Shown: positions 1 through 6,754 of the stretch, piece after piece
Layout: every line of letters begins with the position of its first letter
How positions within the stretch are numbered: position 1 is the stretch's first letter
Origin: CAWBJP01 sp044867425
GTDB taxonomy: Bacteria > Actinomycetota > Acidimicrobiia > IMCC26256 > BP-133
Direction: 5' to 3'
NCBI GenBank assembly: GCA_044867425.1
Contig: JBIOUX010000075.1
Coordinates: forward strand, 25,416-89,415
Length of the DNA: 64,000 nucleotides
Notes under the pieces: model-generated
What the model was told of the DNA's origin: nothing
Databases searched by the model: none
Seen by the model: the letters and a program-made list of their open reading frames with translations, nothing else
Program-made: the position numbers and the translations under genes

Positions 1-170
1 TGCATGAGAGCGTGGCGCAGCTCTCCGACGGCTCGGGCCTTCTGGGCCTCGGCCGCCTCGGTCACCAGGCGCAGGCGCTCGGCCGCCTTGGCGACGGGCG
101 AGGCCAGATCGGTCACCTCCTCCAGCGACTCGATATCGGTGATACAAGGCGAGACGGATCGGGGGATCAT
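1..170 (-). CDS. Partial hypothetical protein, N-terminus only
   Basis: The first 56 codons of a minus-strand gene run off the left edge. The ATG is at 168-170, preceded on its strand by GAGG about seven bases upstream, which fits a ribosome binding site. The visible protein is acidic at first and then an Ala/Glu/Arg-rich helix (EAAEAQKARAVGELRHAL). Short actinobacterial helix-turn-helix proteins related to sigma region 4 often begin with such a helix, so a DNA-binding protein is possible, but the HTH itself would lie outside the window. Function is not established. Confidence 0.6.
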   Translation of the reverse strand, partial: MIPRSVSPCITDIESLEEVTDLASPVAKAAERLRLVTEAAEAQKARAVGELRHALM

Positions 171-303
171 CGTTGACCTCCTGGTCGTCGTGTTCGGAAT
201 CGCATGCCCCGGCGGGAATGCCGTGAGTATGCCGGCGGGCTGTGACAGTGAACCGCGGCCTCGGGGACGCCGAGCGCCCCGTTCCCGGGGCAACATCTCG
301 CCG

Positions 304-987
304 ATGGAGGAACTCCAACTGCTGCGATGCCCCGATGGCGCCGCCCTCACCCGGGCGACGAGGGACTTCGTCCACCAGGCGCTGGCCTCGCACCCCGGGC
401 GCTTCGTGGCCCTGGCCGTGGGCGAGAGCACCCTTCCCCTCTATGCCGGCCTCGACCCCGCCGATCCGGGATGGGCCGGCCGTGCCGTCACCCCGGTGGA
501 CGAGCTCTGTCCGCCGCCGGCCGATCCCGCCCGCCGGTTCTCAGCCCGCCTCGCCGCCGCCCTCCCTCCGGGACTCCGCTCCCGCCTGGTGCCCATCGAC
601 GTCACCGGCGATCCCGGCCGGCGAGCGGGCGAGCTCGAGGCCCGGTTGCAGGCCGAAGGCCTGGCCGCCGTCGTGCTCGGCCTCGGGCCCGACGGCCACT
701 TCGCCTTCAACCAGCCCCCGACCCCGTTCGACGCGCCGGCCCGGGTCGTCGATCTCTCCCCCGCCAACTTGGCCCGCCTCGGCCCGGTGGAGCCGGCTCG
801 CTCGGCCCTCACCCTCGGAGTGACCACCATCATGGCCGCCGGCTCCGTCCTCGTCGTGGCCGCCGGCCCCGGGAAGGCCGGGGCACTCAAACACCTGCTC
901 GAGGGACCGGGGGAGGCAACCTGGCCCGTGACCTGGCTGCGCCGCCACCCTGGTCTCACCGTCGCCGTCGGGGACCCGCTGTTGTGA
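304..987 (+). CDS. NagB/6-phosphogluconolactonase-superfamily sugar-phosphate isomerase
   Basis: A 227-aa cytoplasmic protein of the glucosamine-6-phosphate deaminase fold. Seen: the VDEL segment with D66 matching the catalytic Asp72 of E. coli NagB, the GLGPDGHFAFNQP loop (D130, H132), and the C-terminal stretch with T-x-GV-x-TIM and the phosphate-binding GPGKA. In E. coli NagB the ring-opening triad is Asp141-His143-Glu148; the glutamate position is here Gln137 (FNQP instead of FNEP). This could lower or change the activity, so deamination of GlcN-6-P is likely only by family, not shown. The start at 304 is chosen because homology begins there; the reading frame is open further upstream but that part is unlike the family. 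It stands alone between divergent and unrelated genes. Confidence 0.75.
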   Translation: MEELQLLRCPDGAALTRATRDFVHQALASHPGRFVALAVGESTLPLYAGLDPADPGWAGRAVTPVDELCPPPADPARRFSARLAAALPPGLRSRLVPIDVTGDPGRRAGELEARLQAEGLAAVVLGLGPDGHFAFNQPPTPFDAPARVVDLSPANLARLGPVEPARSALTLGVTTIMAAGSVLVVAAGPGKAGALKHLLEGPGEATWPVTWLRRHPGLTVAVGDPLL

Positions 988-1006
988 ACAAACCTGGGGG
1001 CGCAAT

Positions 1007-1070
1007 CCTCGACATCCGAGGTGTGAACTGCCTTGGGCTCTCTGACACCAATGTGACGCGACATCCGAGG
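1007..1070. repeat. Direct repeat CGACATCCGAGG, first copy in a small hairpin
   Basis: CGACATCCGAGG occurs at 1010-1021 and again at 1059-1070. The first copy lies in a perfect 5-bp inverted repeat (CCTCG, five-base loop, CGAGG, 1007-1021). Both sit in the 145-bp gap before the GAF-domain gene. They could be regulator sites; no known binding protein is implied. Confidence 0.4.
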
Positions 1071-1120
1071 ATTTTGCAGTCAAGTCCCCTGGAACATGGT
1101 GGGTCCAGCGCGGGCGGGTT

Positions 1121-1126
1121 TAGGAT
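1121..1126 (+). promoter_or_regulatory. Possible -10 element for a leaderless mRNA
   Basis: TAGGAT fits the actinobacterial TAnnnT -10 pattern and lies six bases before the ATG at 1133, the spacing expected when transcription starts at the start codon. No Shine-Dalgarno sequence precedes this gene, which agrees. No clear -35 box is visible. Confidence 0.35.
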
Positions 1127-1132
1127 CGGCTC

Positions 1133-1879
1133 ATGAGCTCGGGGGTCTTGGGCGCCGTCCCCGCGGCCTACCACCCCGAAGAAGCGGCCCGGCTGGCTGC
1201 CCTCCGGGATTACGGGGTGCTCGACTCTCTCCGTGAAGCCGTCTTCGACGACATTGCCTTTCTCGCGTCTTACATCTGCCAGACCCCCATCGCCATGGTC
1301 AGCCTGGTGGATGAGGACCGCCAGTGGTTCAAGGCCAAGGTGGGGACCGATGTCAAGGAGACGAGTCGCGACGTGGCCTTCTGCGCCCATGCGATCCTCC
1401 AGCCGGACCAGATCTTCATCGTCCCCGACGCCCTCGAGGACCCCCGCTTCGCCACCAATCCCATGATCACTGACGGCCCGAAGATCCGCTTCTACGCCGG
1501 GGCGCCCCTCAACAACCCCGCCGGCCTGCCCATCGGGACCCTGTGTGCCATGGACGTCGTCCCGCGCCGGCTCTCGGCCGACCAGGCACGGGCCCTGGGC
1601 GCCCTCTCCCGGGAGGTCGTCGTCCACCTCGAACTGCGCCGGCTGGTCGCCGACCTGGCCGCGGTGACCGAAGCCCGGGAGGGACAGGGCGGCGCGCTCG
1701 AGGGAGAGATCAACGACGAGCTGCGGGAGGCAAGCCGGTCAGCGGCCAGCGCCAGCAGCCTGGTCGGAGAAGCCATGGAGCAGGTCCTCGAAGCCGAGCG
1801 CCGGCTGCGCAACCTCGTCCACCGGCTCCAGGCCCTCCAACAGGGTCCCGTCCCCCACGCTCCGGGCCCGGAGGCCTGA
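1133..1879 (+). CDS. GAF-domain sensor protein
   Basis: A 248-aa soluble protein. Residues about 15-165 form a GAF domain of the type usually found at the N-terminus of bacterial sensor kinases and diguanylate cyclases: SLVDEDRQWFKAKVG, RDVAFCAHAIL, DPRFATNP and FYAGAPL are all visible. Such domains bind small ligands or sense redox state. After it comes a charged, Ala/Glu/Arg-rich helix (about 175-240) that probably forms a coiled coil, but no output domain, so it may act through protein contact with a partner. Start ATG at 1133 is preceded by a TAGGAT element rather than a ribosome site. Confidence 0.8.
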   Translation: MSSGVLGAVPAAYHPEEAARLAALRDYGVLDSLREAVFDDIAFLASYICQTPIAMVSLVDEDRQWFKAKVGTDVKETSRDVAFCAHAILQPDQIFIVPDALEDPRFATNPMITDGPKIRFYAGAPLNNPAGLPIGTLCAMDVVPRRLSADQARALGALSREVVVHLELRRLVADLAAVTEAREGQGGALEGEINDELREASRSAASASSLVGEAMEQVLEAERRLRNLVHRLQALQQGPVPHAPGPEA

Positions 1880-1900
1880 GTCCCCGACCGGCGGGGCGGG

Positions 1901-2692
1901 TCATCCCGCCTGGCTGCCGTCGAGCAGCAGGGCGGCGATCCGTGCGGGATCGTCCGCCATGGGGACATGCCCGCATCCGGCCAGCTTGACGACCCGGACG
2001 CCAGGGAGGGCTCGCTGCGCCCGGCCGGCCTGATGGGGGAAGAGCACGAGGTCGCGCCTTCCCCACCCGACCGTCGTGGGGACGCCGGCCGCCGGGGCCG
2101 CCGGCATGGTGATGTGCCGGATCTGCTTGAGGGCGGCACGGATCGCGGGGCGCTGGCGGCCCAGGCCCCGGAGATCGGTGACCAGATCGGCGGCGTCATG
2201 GCGTCCGGGCCGGCCGAAGAACAGCCCGAAGAGGGCCACCCGGGCCGGGCGGGACCGGATCATCCGGTCGACGGCCGGCTGGGGCAGGCGGGCGCCGAGC
2301 AGACTGGCGATGCGGAAGACGGCGACGACCCAGATCCGTTCCCCCCGGTTCCAGAACGATGCCGGCGACAGCGCCGTCACGCTCCGGGCATAGCCCCGGG
2401 CCCCGAGGTCGAGGGCGATCAGCCCCCCCAGGGAGTTGCCGGCCACGTGCGGGCGCTCGAGGCCCAGGTCCCGGAGGAACTTCTCCACCACGTCGGCCAT
2501 GGCCCGGTGATCGCCCGGCCCCGTTGGGGGAGGCGCCGGCGAGTCGCCATGGCCGGGAAGGTCGACGGTGATCACGTCGCGCTGGGCGGCCAGCAGTGGC
2601 ACCACCGCAGACCACGCCCGGCGGTGGTGTCCGAGGCCGTGGAGGAGCACGAGCGGTTCTCCGCGTCCCGTGCGGTCATAGGCGAGGTCCAC
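1901..2692 (-). CDS. Alpha/beta-fold hydrolase
   Basis: A 263-aa alpha/beta hydrolase. The oxyanion strand VLLHGLG, the nucleophile elbow GNSLGG (Ser87), an acidic residue in GRRD and a final GCGHVP histidine give a complete catalytic triad. The GTG start at 2692 is preferred over longer openings because it has GAGG eight bases upstream and comes 10 bp after the stop of the monooxygenase gene, with which it surely shares an mRNA. A Baeyer-Villiger monooxygenase makes esters or lactones and a hydrolase next to it can open them, so this enzyme may hydrolyse the product of its neighbour. Substrate is unknown. Confidence 0.8.
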   Translation of the reverse strand: MDLAYDRTGRGEPLVLLHGLGHHRRAWSAVVPLLAAQRDVITVDLPGHGDSPAPPPTGPGDHRAMADVVEKFLRDLGLERPHVAGNSLGGLIALDLGARGYARSVTALSPASFWNRGERIWVVAVFRIASLLGARLPQPAVDRMIRSRPARVALFGLFFGRPGRHDAADLVTDLRGLGRQRPAIRAALKQIRHITMPAAPAAGVPTTVGWGRRDLVLFPHQAGRAQRALPGVRVVKLAGCGHVPMADDPARIAALLLDGSQAG

Positions 2693-2702
2693 TGCGACAG
2701 CC

Positions 2703-4187
2703 TCAGGAGGCGAGCGAGGCCGGCTCGCCGCTACGAGCAGCGGCGAACTCGTAGTCGGCCGGATCGAAGCCCTTGAGCGCCTTGCGGAACCGCCAGGTGT
2801 AGCCCGGCCAGAGCACGGACGTGCCGCCGTCGGGATCGAGGTACCAGCTCCGGCAGCCACCGTCGGTCCACACGGACTGGGCCAGGCGGTTCTGCACGTC
2901 GCGGTTGAAGCCGTCCTGGACCTCGGGGCGGACGTCGATGGACGCCGCGCCCGTCCGCTCCATGTGCCCCAAGGCCTTGACGATGTACTCGATCTGGGCC
3001 TCCAGGTAGAGCAGGATCGAGGTGTGCCCGGTGGCGGTGTTGGGGCCCACCAGCATGAAGTAGTTGGGGTAGCCGGCCACGGTCGTCCCGAGATAGGCCT
3101 CCCGGCGCATCGCCCACCGCCGGGCCAAGGCCACGTCGTCCCGGCCCGTCAGGGGGTCGGCCACCGGCATGACCTGGAAGCCCGTCCCCAGGATGAGCGT
3201 GTCGATCTCGTGCTCGGCGCCGTCGGCCGTCCGGATGGAGGCCGGCCGGATCTCCTCGATGCGGCTGGTGATCACCTTCACGTTCGGCTTGGCCAGGGCG
3301 GGATGGAAGTCGTCGGTGACGATGATCCGCTTGCAGCCCATCCGGTAGTCGGGGGTGAGCTTGGCCCGCAGCTCCGGGTCGCGCACCTGCAGGCGCATGC
3401 GGGCCTTCGAGATCGGCTCGATCAGACCGGGATGCTGCACGCAGAACCCGACCAGCTCGCGAGAGAGGTACTGGCGGGTGCGCACCGCCCGCTGCACCGG
3501 CGGGAAGCGCCGGTAGACGGCCCGTTCCAGCCCGGTGATGCGCCGGTTCATCCGCGGGAAGGTCCATCCCGGCGTGCGCTGGAACACCAACAGCTCCCCC
3601 ACCTGGGGCTGGATCTCGGGGATGAACTGCGCCGCCGAGGACCCCGTCCCGATGACGGCGACCCGCTCGCCCGACAGGTCGTGGTCATGGTCCCAGCGCG
3701 CGGAGTGGAAGCGGTGCCCGGTGAAGGTCTCGAGGCCGGCGATGTCGGGCGGCACCGGGTTGGAGAGCGGGCCCATGCCTGAGATGAGGAACTGAGCGTC
3801 GAAGGTTCCCGAGGTGGTCGTGACCAGCCAGCGCTGCGCCCCCTCGTCCCATTCGCCGCCGGTGACCTCGTGGCCGAACCGGACGTGGCCCATGACGTCG
3901 TGCTGGTCGCAGACACCCTTGATGTAGGCCCAGATCTCGCTCTGGGGCGCGTAGACCTGGGTCCAGCTCGGGTTGGGGGCGAAGGAGAAGGAGTACAGAT
4001 GCGACTGCACGTCGACGGCGCAGCCGGGATAGCTATTGTCGCGCCAGGTGCCGCCGACATCCTCGGCCCGCTCCAGGACCACGAAGTCGTGGATGCCCGT
4101 CTGCTTGAGCCGGACGGCCATCCCCAGCCCGGCGAAACCGGCGCCGATGATGACGATGCGAACCCGCTCGGCGCGTTCCGTGCTCAA
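2703..4187 (-). CDS. Baeyer-Villiger-type flavin monooxygenase
   Basis: A 494-aa FAD- and NADPH-dependent monooxygenase. The first Rossmann motif GAGFAG is at residues 15-20, the flavin-monooxygenase fingerprint FTGHRFHSARWD at 155-166 fits the Baeyer-Villiger pattern FxGxxxHxxxW, and the second dinucleotide motif GTGSSA follows at 180-185. Family members insert oxygen next to a ketone, or hydroxylate steroids and other lipids. The start is a TTG at 4187 with GGGAGG seven bases before it. It is followed at once by an alpha/beta hydrolase gene, which suggests a two-step oxidation-hydrolysis of a ketone. Substrate cannot be read from sequence. Confidence 0.88.
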   Translation of the reverse strand: MSTERAERVRIVIIGAGFAGLGMAVRLKQTGIHDFVVLERAEDVGGTWRDNSYPGCAVDVQSHLYSFSFAPNPSWTQVYAPQSEIWAYIKGVCDQHDVMGHVRFGHEVTGGEWDEGAQRWLVTTTSGTFDAQFLISGMGPLSNPVPPDIAGLETFTGHRFHSARWDHDHDLSGERVAVIGTGSSAAQFIPEIQPQVGELLVFQRTPGWTFPRMNRRITGLERAVYRRFPPVQRAVRTRQYLSRELVGFCVQHPGLIEPISKARMRLQVRDPELRAKLTPDYRMGCKRIIVTDDFHPALAKPNVKVITSRIEEIRPASIRTADGAEHEIDTLILGTGFQVMPVADPLTGRDDVALARRWAMRREAYLGTTVAGYPNYFMLVGPNTATGHTSILLYLEAQIEYIVKALGHMERTGAASIDVRPEVQDGFNRDVQNRLAQSVWTDGGCRSWYLDPDGGTSVLWPGYTWRFRKALKGFDPADYEFAAARSGEPASLAS

Positions 4188-4217
4188 GTATCGCCTCCCT
4201 CGGTGAGGAATCGAGCC

Positions 4218-4550
4218 CTACTTCAGGCGCCGCAGCCGGGGGCCGTCATCGGGGCCACGGCGGCGCCGTTTGGGCCTTTCCCCCGCCCCTTGGGCCTGAG
4301 CCTCCTGGGCCGCGGCCGCGTCCCCACTCTCCTGCCCCTCTTGGGCGGCGGCCTCGTCGCGCCCCGCCTTCTTGGCCCGGTTGAGCTCGACCTGGAGGTG
4401 GCGGAGGGGGTGCTTGCGCCGGGTGTTGAGGCTGGTGACCGTCGGGCCCTTCCGGTCTCCCCGCATGGCGAACCAGATGACCAGGAGAGCGGCCACGGCC
4501 GTGAACATGAAGGGAAGGACGACGAAGAAGTTCCCCGCTTCTGCGACCAT
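4218..4550 (-). CDS. Small single-pass membrane protein with charged tail
   Basis: A 110-aa protein. Residues about 8-28 (FFVVLPFMFTAVAALLVIWF) form one membrane helix; the rest is Lys/Arg/Glu/Gln-rich and ends in a strongly basic stretch, likely cytoplasmic. No recognisable domain. The gene lies upstream of the monooxygenase on the same strand, with only 30 bp between them, so it may be first in that operon. Function unknown. Confidence 0.6.
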   Translation of the reverse strand: MVAEAGNFFVVLPFMFTAVAALLVIWFAMRGDRKGPTVTSLNTRRKHPLRHLQVELNRAKKAGRDEAAAQEGQESGDAAAAQEAQAQGAGERPKRRRRGPDDGPRLRRLK

Positions 4551-4678
4551 GCCGGATCACCAAGCTGCTCGGGTGGTGTGCGGAGCCTAGCCAACACCAG
4601 GGGCGTCAGCGAAAGGCTCGTAACCGTCGGGTGAGAAGTACCATGGGTGTCCAGACCACCGGACCCTCGTGAGGCGTC

Positions 4679-4807
4679 ATGGACGACCCCTCGAACCCTC
4701 CTGATGCCCAGCGCTCCGACCGGGGCCTGATCATCCTGCTGTGGGTGCTCGGGCTCACCTTCCTGGCCTTCGTGCTCCTCGCCGGGGTCGTCGGGCTGAC
4801 CCCGTAG
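4679..4807 (+). CDS. 42-aa single-pass membrane peptide
   Basis: A very short gene. The ATG at 4679 has GAGG five bases upstream. The peptide starts with a polar, Pro/Asp-rich dozen residues and then has one hydrophobic helix (IILLWVLGLTFLAFVLLAGV). It ends 11 bp before the start of the LEG1-like gene, so the two are probably co-transcribed. No family recognised. The ribosome site, the clear membrane helix and the spacing support it as real. Confidence 0.55.
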   Translation: MDDPSNPPDAQRSDRGLIILLWVLGLTFLAFVLLAGVVGLTP

Positions 4808-4818
4808 GCCGCCCGGCG

Positions 4819-5799
4819 ATGGCGGCCCCCGTCGCCCACCCCGAGGAGCTGGCGGCACTCGACCTCTTCGACGTCTGGACCGGAGCGGAGCCGCTGGCTG
4901 AGCGCTTCGATCCCTTCCGCTTCGACCACCGCATGGCCGCCTATCGCCAGCTGATCGACGCCATCAACGGCGACGGCCGGTTCGGGGCCGACAACCGGCG
5001 CAATCCCCTCTGGGGACTGATGTTCCAGCACCAGTGGCAGTTCCGCACCGGCCGCTTGGGGGCCGGGACCCGCCAGGACGGCCGGATCGATCCCGACGCG
5101 CCCTGGGGATACGGCAACTACGCCCTCAGCGTCGTCCCCTGGCTCGGCGCGGTGGCAGCCGGCACCGTGCCCGACCTGGATCTCGCCGCCCCGCCCACCG
5201 CCTCCCGCTTCCGCTACGCGTCGGGCGGGGTGACCGAGCCGCGGCAGGTGCCGGAGGAGCTCCGGCGCGGGGTCGAGGACTGGAGGGCGTTCTTCGAGAT
5301 CGTGGCCGCCGGCCGGCCGGGCGCCGATCAGGAACCGATCCGATTCGCCCTGTGGAAGGCCCACAAGACCTGCCTGGACGTGATCGCCGCCAACGTCGCC
5401 GGCATCGATCCCGCGCCGTGGTCCGCCCTGGAGCTGACGTTCCTGCGGGGATGGTGCCGGATGGTGGACTACCTCTGGGTCGCGGCCTGGCCCACCGACT
5501 TCGATTTCATGACCGAGAACGGCTCGGACGTGCTGCCCGAGCGCCCCCTTCTCCCCGGCGACGAGGCCCACGGTCCCGTCGACCTGCCCGACAGGGCGCG
5601 GGGCAGCGTCCGCACCATCGTCAAGCTGGCCCGGACCCCGACGTGGCGCTACAACCTGAACCTCGCCCTCTGGAAGCGGGTGATGCGGACCCGGAAAGCC
5701 AGGAACGAGGTCGTCCCCATGCTGGACGCGGTCTTCAATCCCAACCCGGACAACGTCGCCGCCCGCCGGCGGATGCTCGGCTACCTGCTGCGCCCTTAG
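4819..5799 (+). CDS. LEG1-family homolog
   Basis: A 326-aa protein that resembles the vertebrate LEG1 (liver-enriched gene 1) family. Seen: the signature around NPLWGLMFQHQWQFRTGRL, then GYGNYALSVVPWLGAV, a segment FALWKAHKTCLDVI and a C-terminal region with FLRGWCRMVDYLWVAAWPT, all in the order found in LEG1 proteins. Those are secreted glycoproteins with a poorly known role; this copy has no signal peptide and so should be cytoplasmic. The ATG at 4819 follows the small membrane peptide gene by 11 bp. The name rests on recalled motif order, and the biochemical role is unknown. Confidence 0.7.
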   Translation: MAAPVAHPEELAALDLFDVWTGAEPLAERFDPFRFDHRMAAYRQLIDAINGDGRFGADNRRNPLWGLMFQHQWQFRTGRLGAGTRQDGRIDPDAPWGYGNYALSVVPWLGAVAAGTVPDLDLAAPPTASRFRYASGGVTEPRQVPEELRRGVEDWRAFFEIVAAGRPGADQEPIRFALWKAHKTCLDVIAANVAGIDPAPWSALELTFLRGWCRMVDYLWVAAWPTDFDFMTENGSDVLPERPLLPGDEAHGPVDLPDRARGSVRTIVKLARTPTWRYNLNLALWKRVMRTRKARNEVVPMLDAVFNPNPDNVAARRRMLGYLLRP

Positions 5800-5809
5800 C
5801 CCGGCATCC

Positions 5810-6595
5810 TCAGACGAGGGCGCCTCGCAGCACCGTCACCGCCTGACCGGCGATGTGGACCCGCTCCCGCTCCAGGCGCACCCGCAAGATCCCGCCCCGG
5901 AGTGAGACCTGGCGGCCGACCAGCTCGTCCCGGCCCAACCGGGCGGCCCAGTGTGGGGCCAGGGCACACTGGGCGGAACCGGTGACGGGGTCCTCGTCCA
6001 CGCCCGACTGGGGGGCGAAGAAGCGCAGGACGTAGTCGTAGCCGGCCTCGTCGGCCGGGGCGGTGGTGATCACACCCCGCACCGGCAGCGTGGCCAGGGT
6101 CACCAGGTCGGGCTCCAGCGCCCGCACCTCCTTCTCAGAACCGAGCTCGACCAGCAGATCGAACCGGCTGCGACCCACGAAGGTGGGCTCGGCTCCGAGG
6201 GCGGCCAATGCCGGCGGGGCATCGGCCGGCTCGGCCGGGTGGGCGGGGAAGTCAAGCTCGATCCACCCATCGGCCAGGGCGGCGGTGAGCACGCCGCTGC
6301 GGGTGTGGAACCGGGCCATCTCCCGGCGGTCGAGACGGCCGAGGTCCCACAGTACGTGGGCGGCGGCGAGGGTGGCGTGGCCGCACAGGTCGACTTCGAC
6401 GCGGGGTGTGAACCAGCGCAACCCGAAGCCGTCGGGGGCATCCCACACGAACGCCGTCTCGGACAGGTTCATCTCCGCCGCCACCGACTGCATCCACCCG
6501 GCGTCCGCCTCACCGGCGAGGAGGCAGACGGCGGCCGGGTTGCCGGCGAAGGGATGGTCGGTGAAGGCGTCGACCTGGTGCAGTTCAATCGGCAT
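5810..6595 (-). CDS. PhzF-family isomerase/epimerase
   Basis: A 261-aa protein with the duplicated fold of PhzF, the trans-2,3-dihydro-3-hydroxyanthranilate isomerase of phenazine synthesis. Visible are FAGNPAAVCLL near the start, the catalytic glutamate in NLSETAFV (E46, equal to E45 of PhzF), the CGHATLAAA loop and DEDPVTGSAQ near the C-terminus. No phenazine genes are nearby, and most PhzF-like proteins act on unknown small molecules. It converges with the LEG1-like gene with 10 bp between the stops. Length is normal for the family. Confidence 0.85.
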   Translation of the reverse strand: MPIELHQVDAFTDHPFAGNPAAVCLLAGEADAGWMQSVAAEMNLSETAFVWDAPDGFGLRWFTPRVEVDLCGHATLAAAHVLWDLGRLDRREMARFHTRSGVLTAALADGWIELDFPAHPAEPADAPPALAALGAEPTFVGRSRFDLLVELGSEKEVRALEPDLVTLATLPVRGVITTAPADEAGYDYVLRFFAPQSGVDEDPVTGSAQCALAPHWAARLGRDELVGRQVSLRGGILRVRLERERVHIAGQAVTVLRGALV

Positions 6596-6754
6596 GATCC
6601 TGTTCTAGCCGCCGGCGCCCGGGGGGAGGGGCTCATGCCTGGCCCGGGTGTGACGGCCGTCACGTACGTTCCGCCCACCCGGCGAACGACCGGCCGGGCG
6701 CTCACCGTTAGCGTCGCCTTCAAGAGACGCGCGCGTCTTCGCGAAGGGGGGGTG

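Noticed and set aside
5951..6754. Long N-terminal extension of the hydrolase-enolase fusion
   Set aside because: This open stretch is antisense to the well-supported PhzF-like gene and has no homology; the ribosome site and protein start are at 6755.
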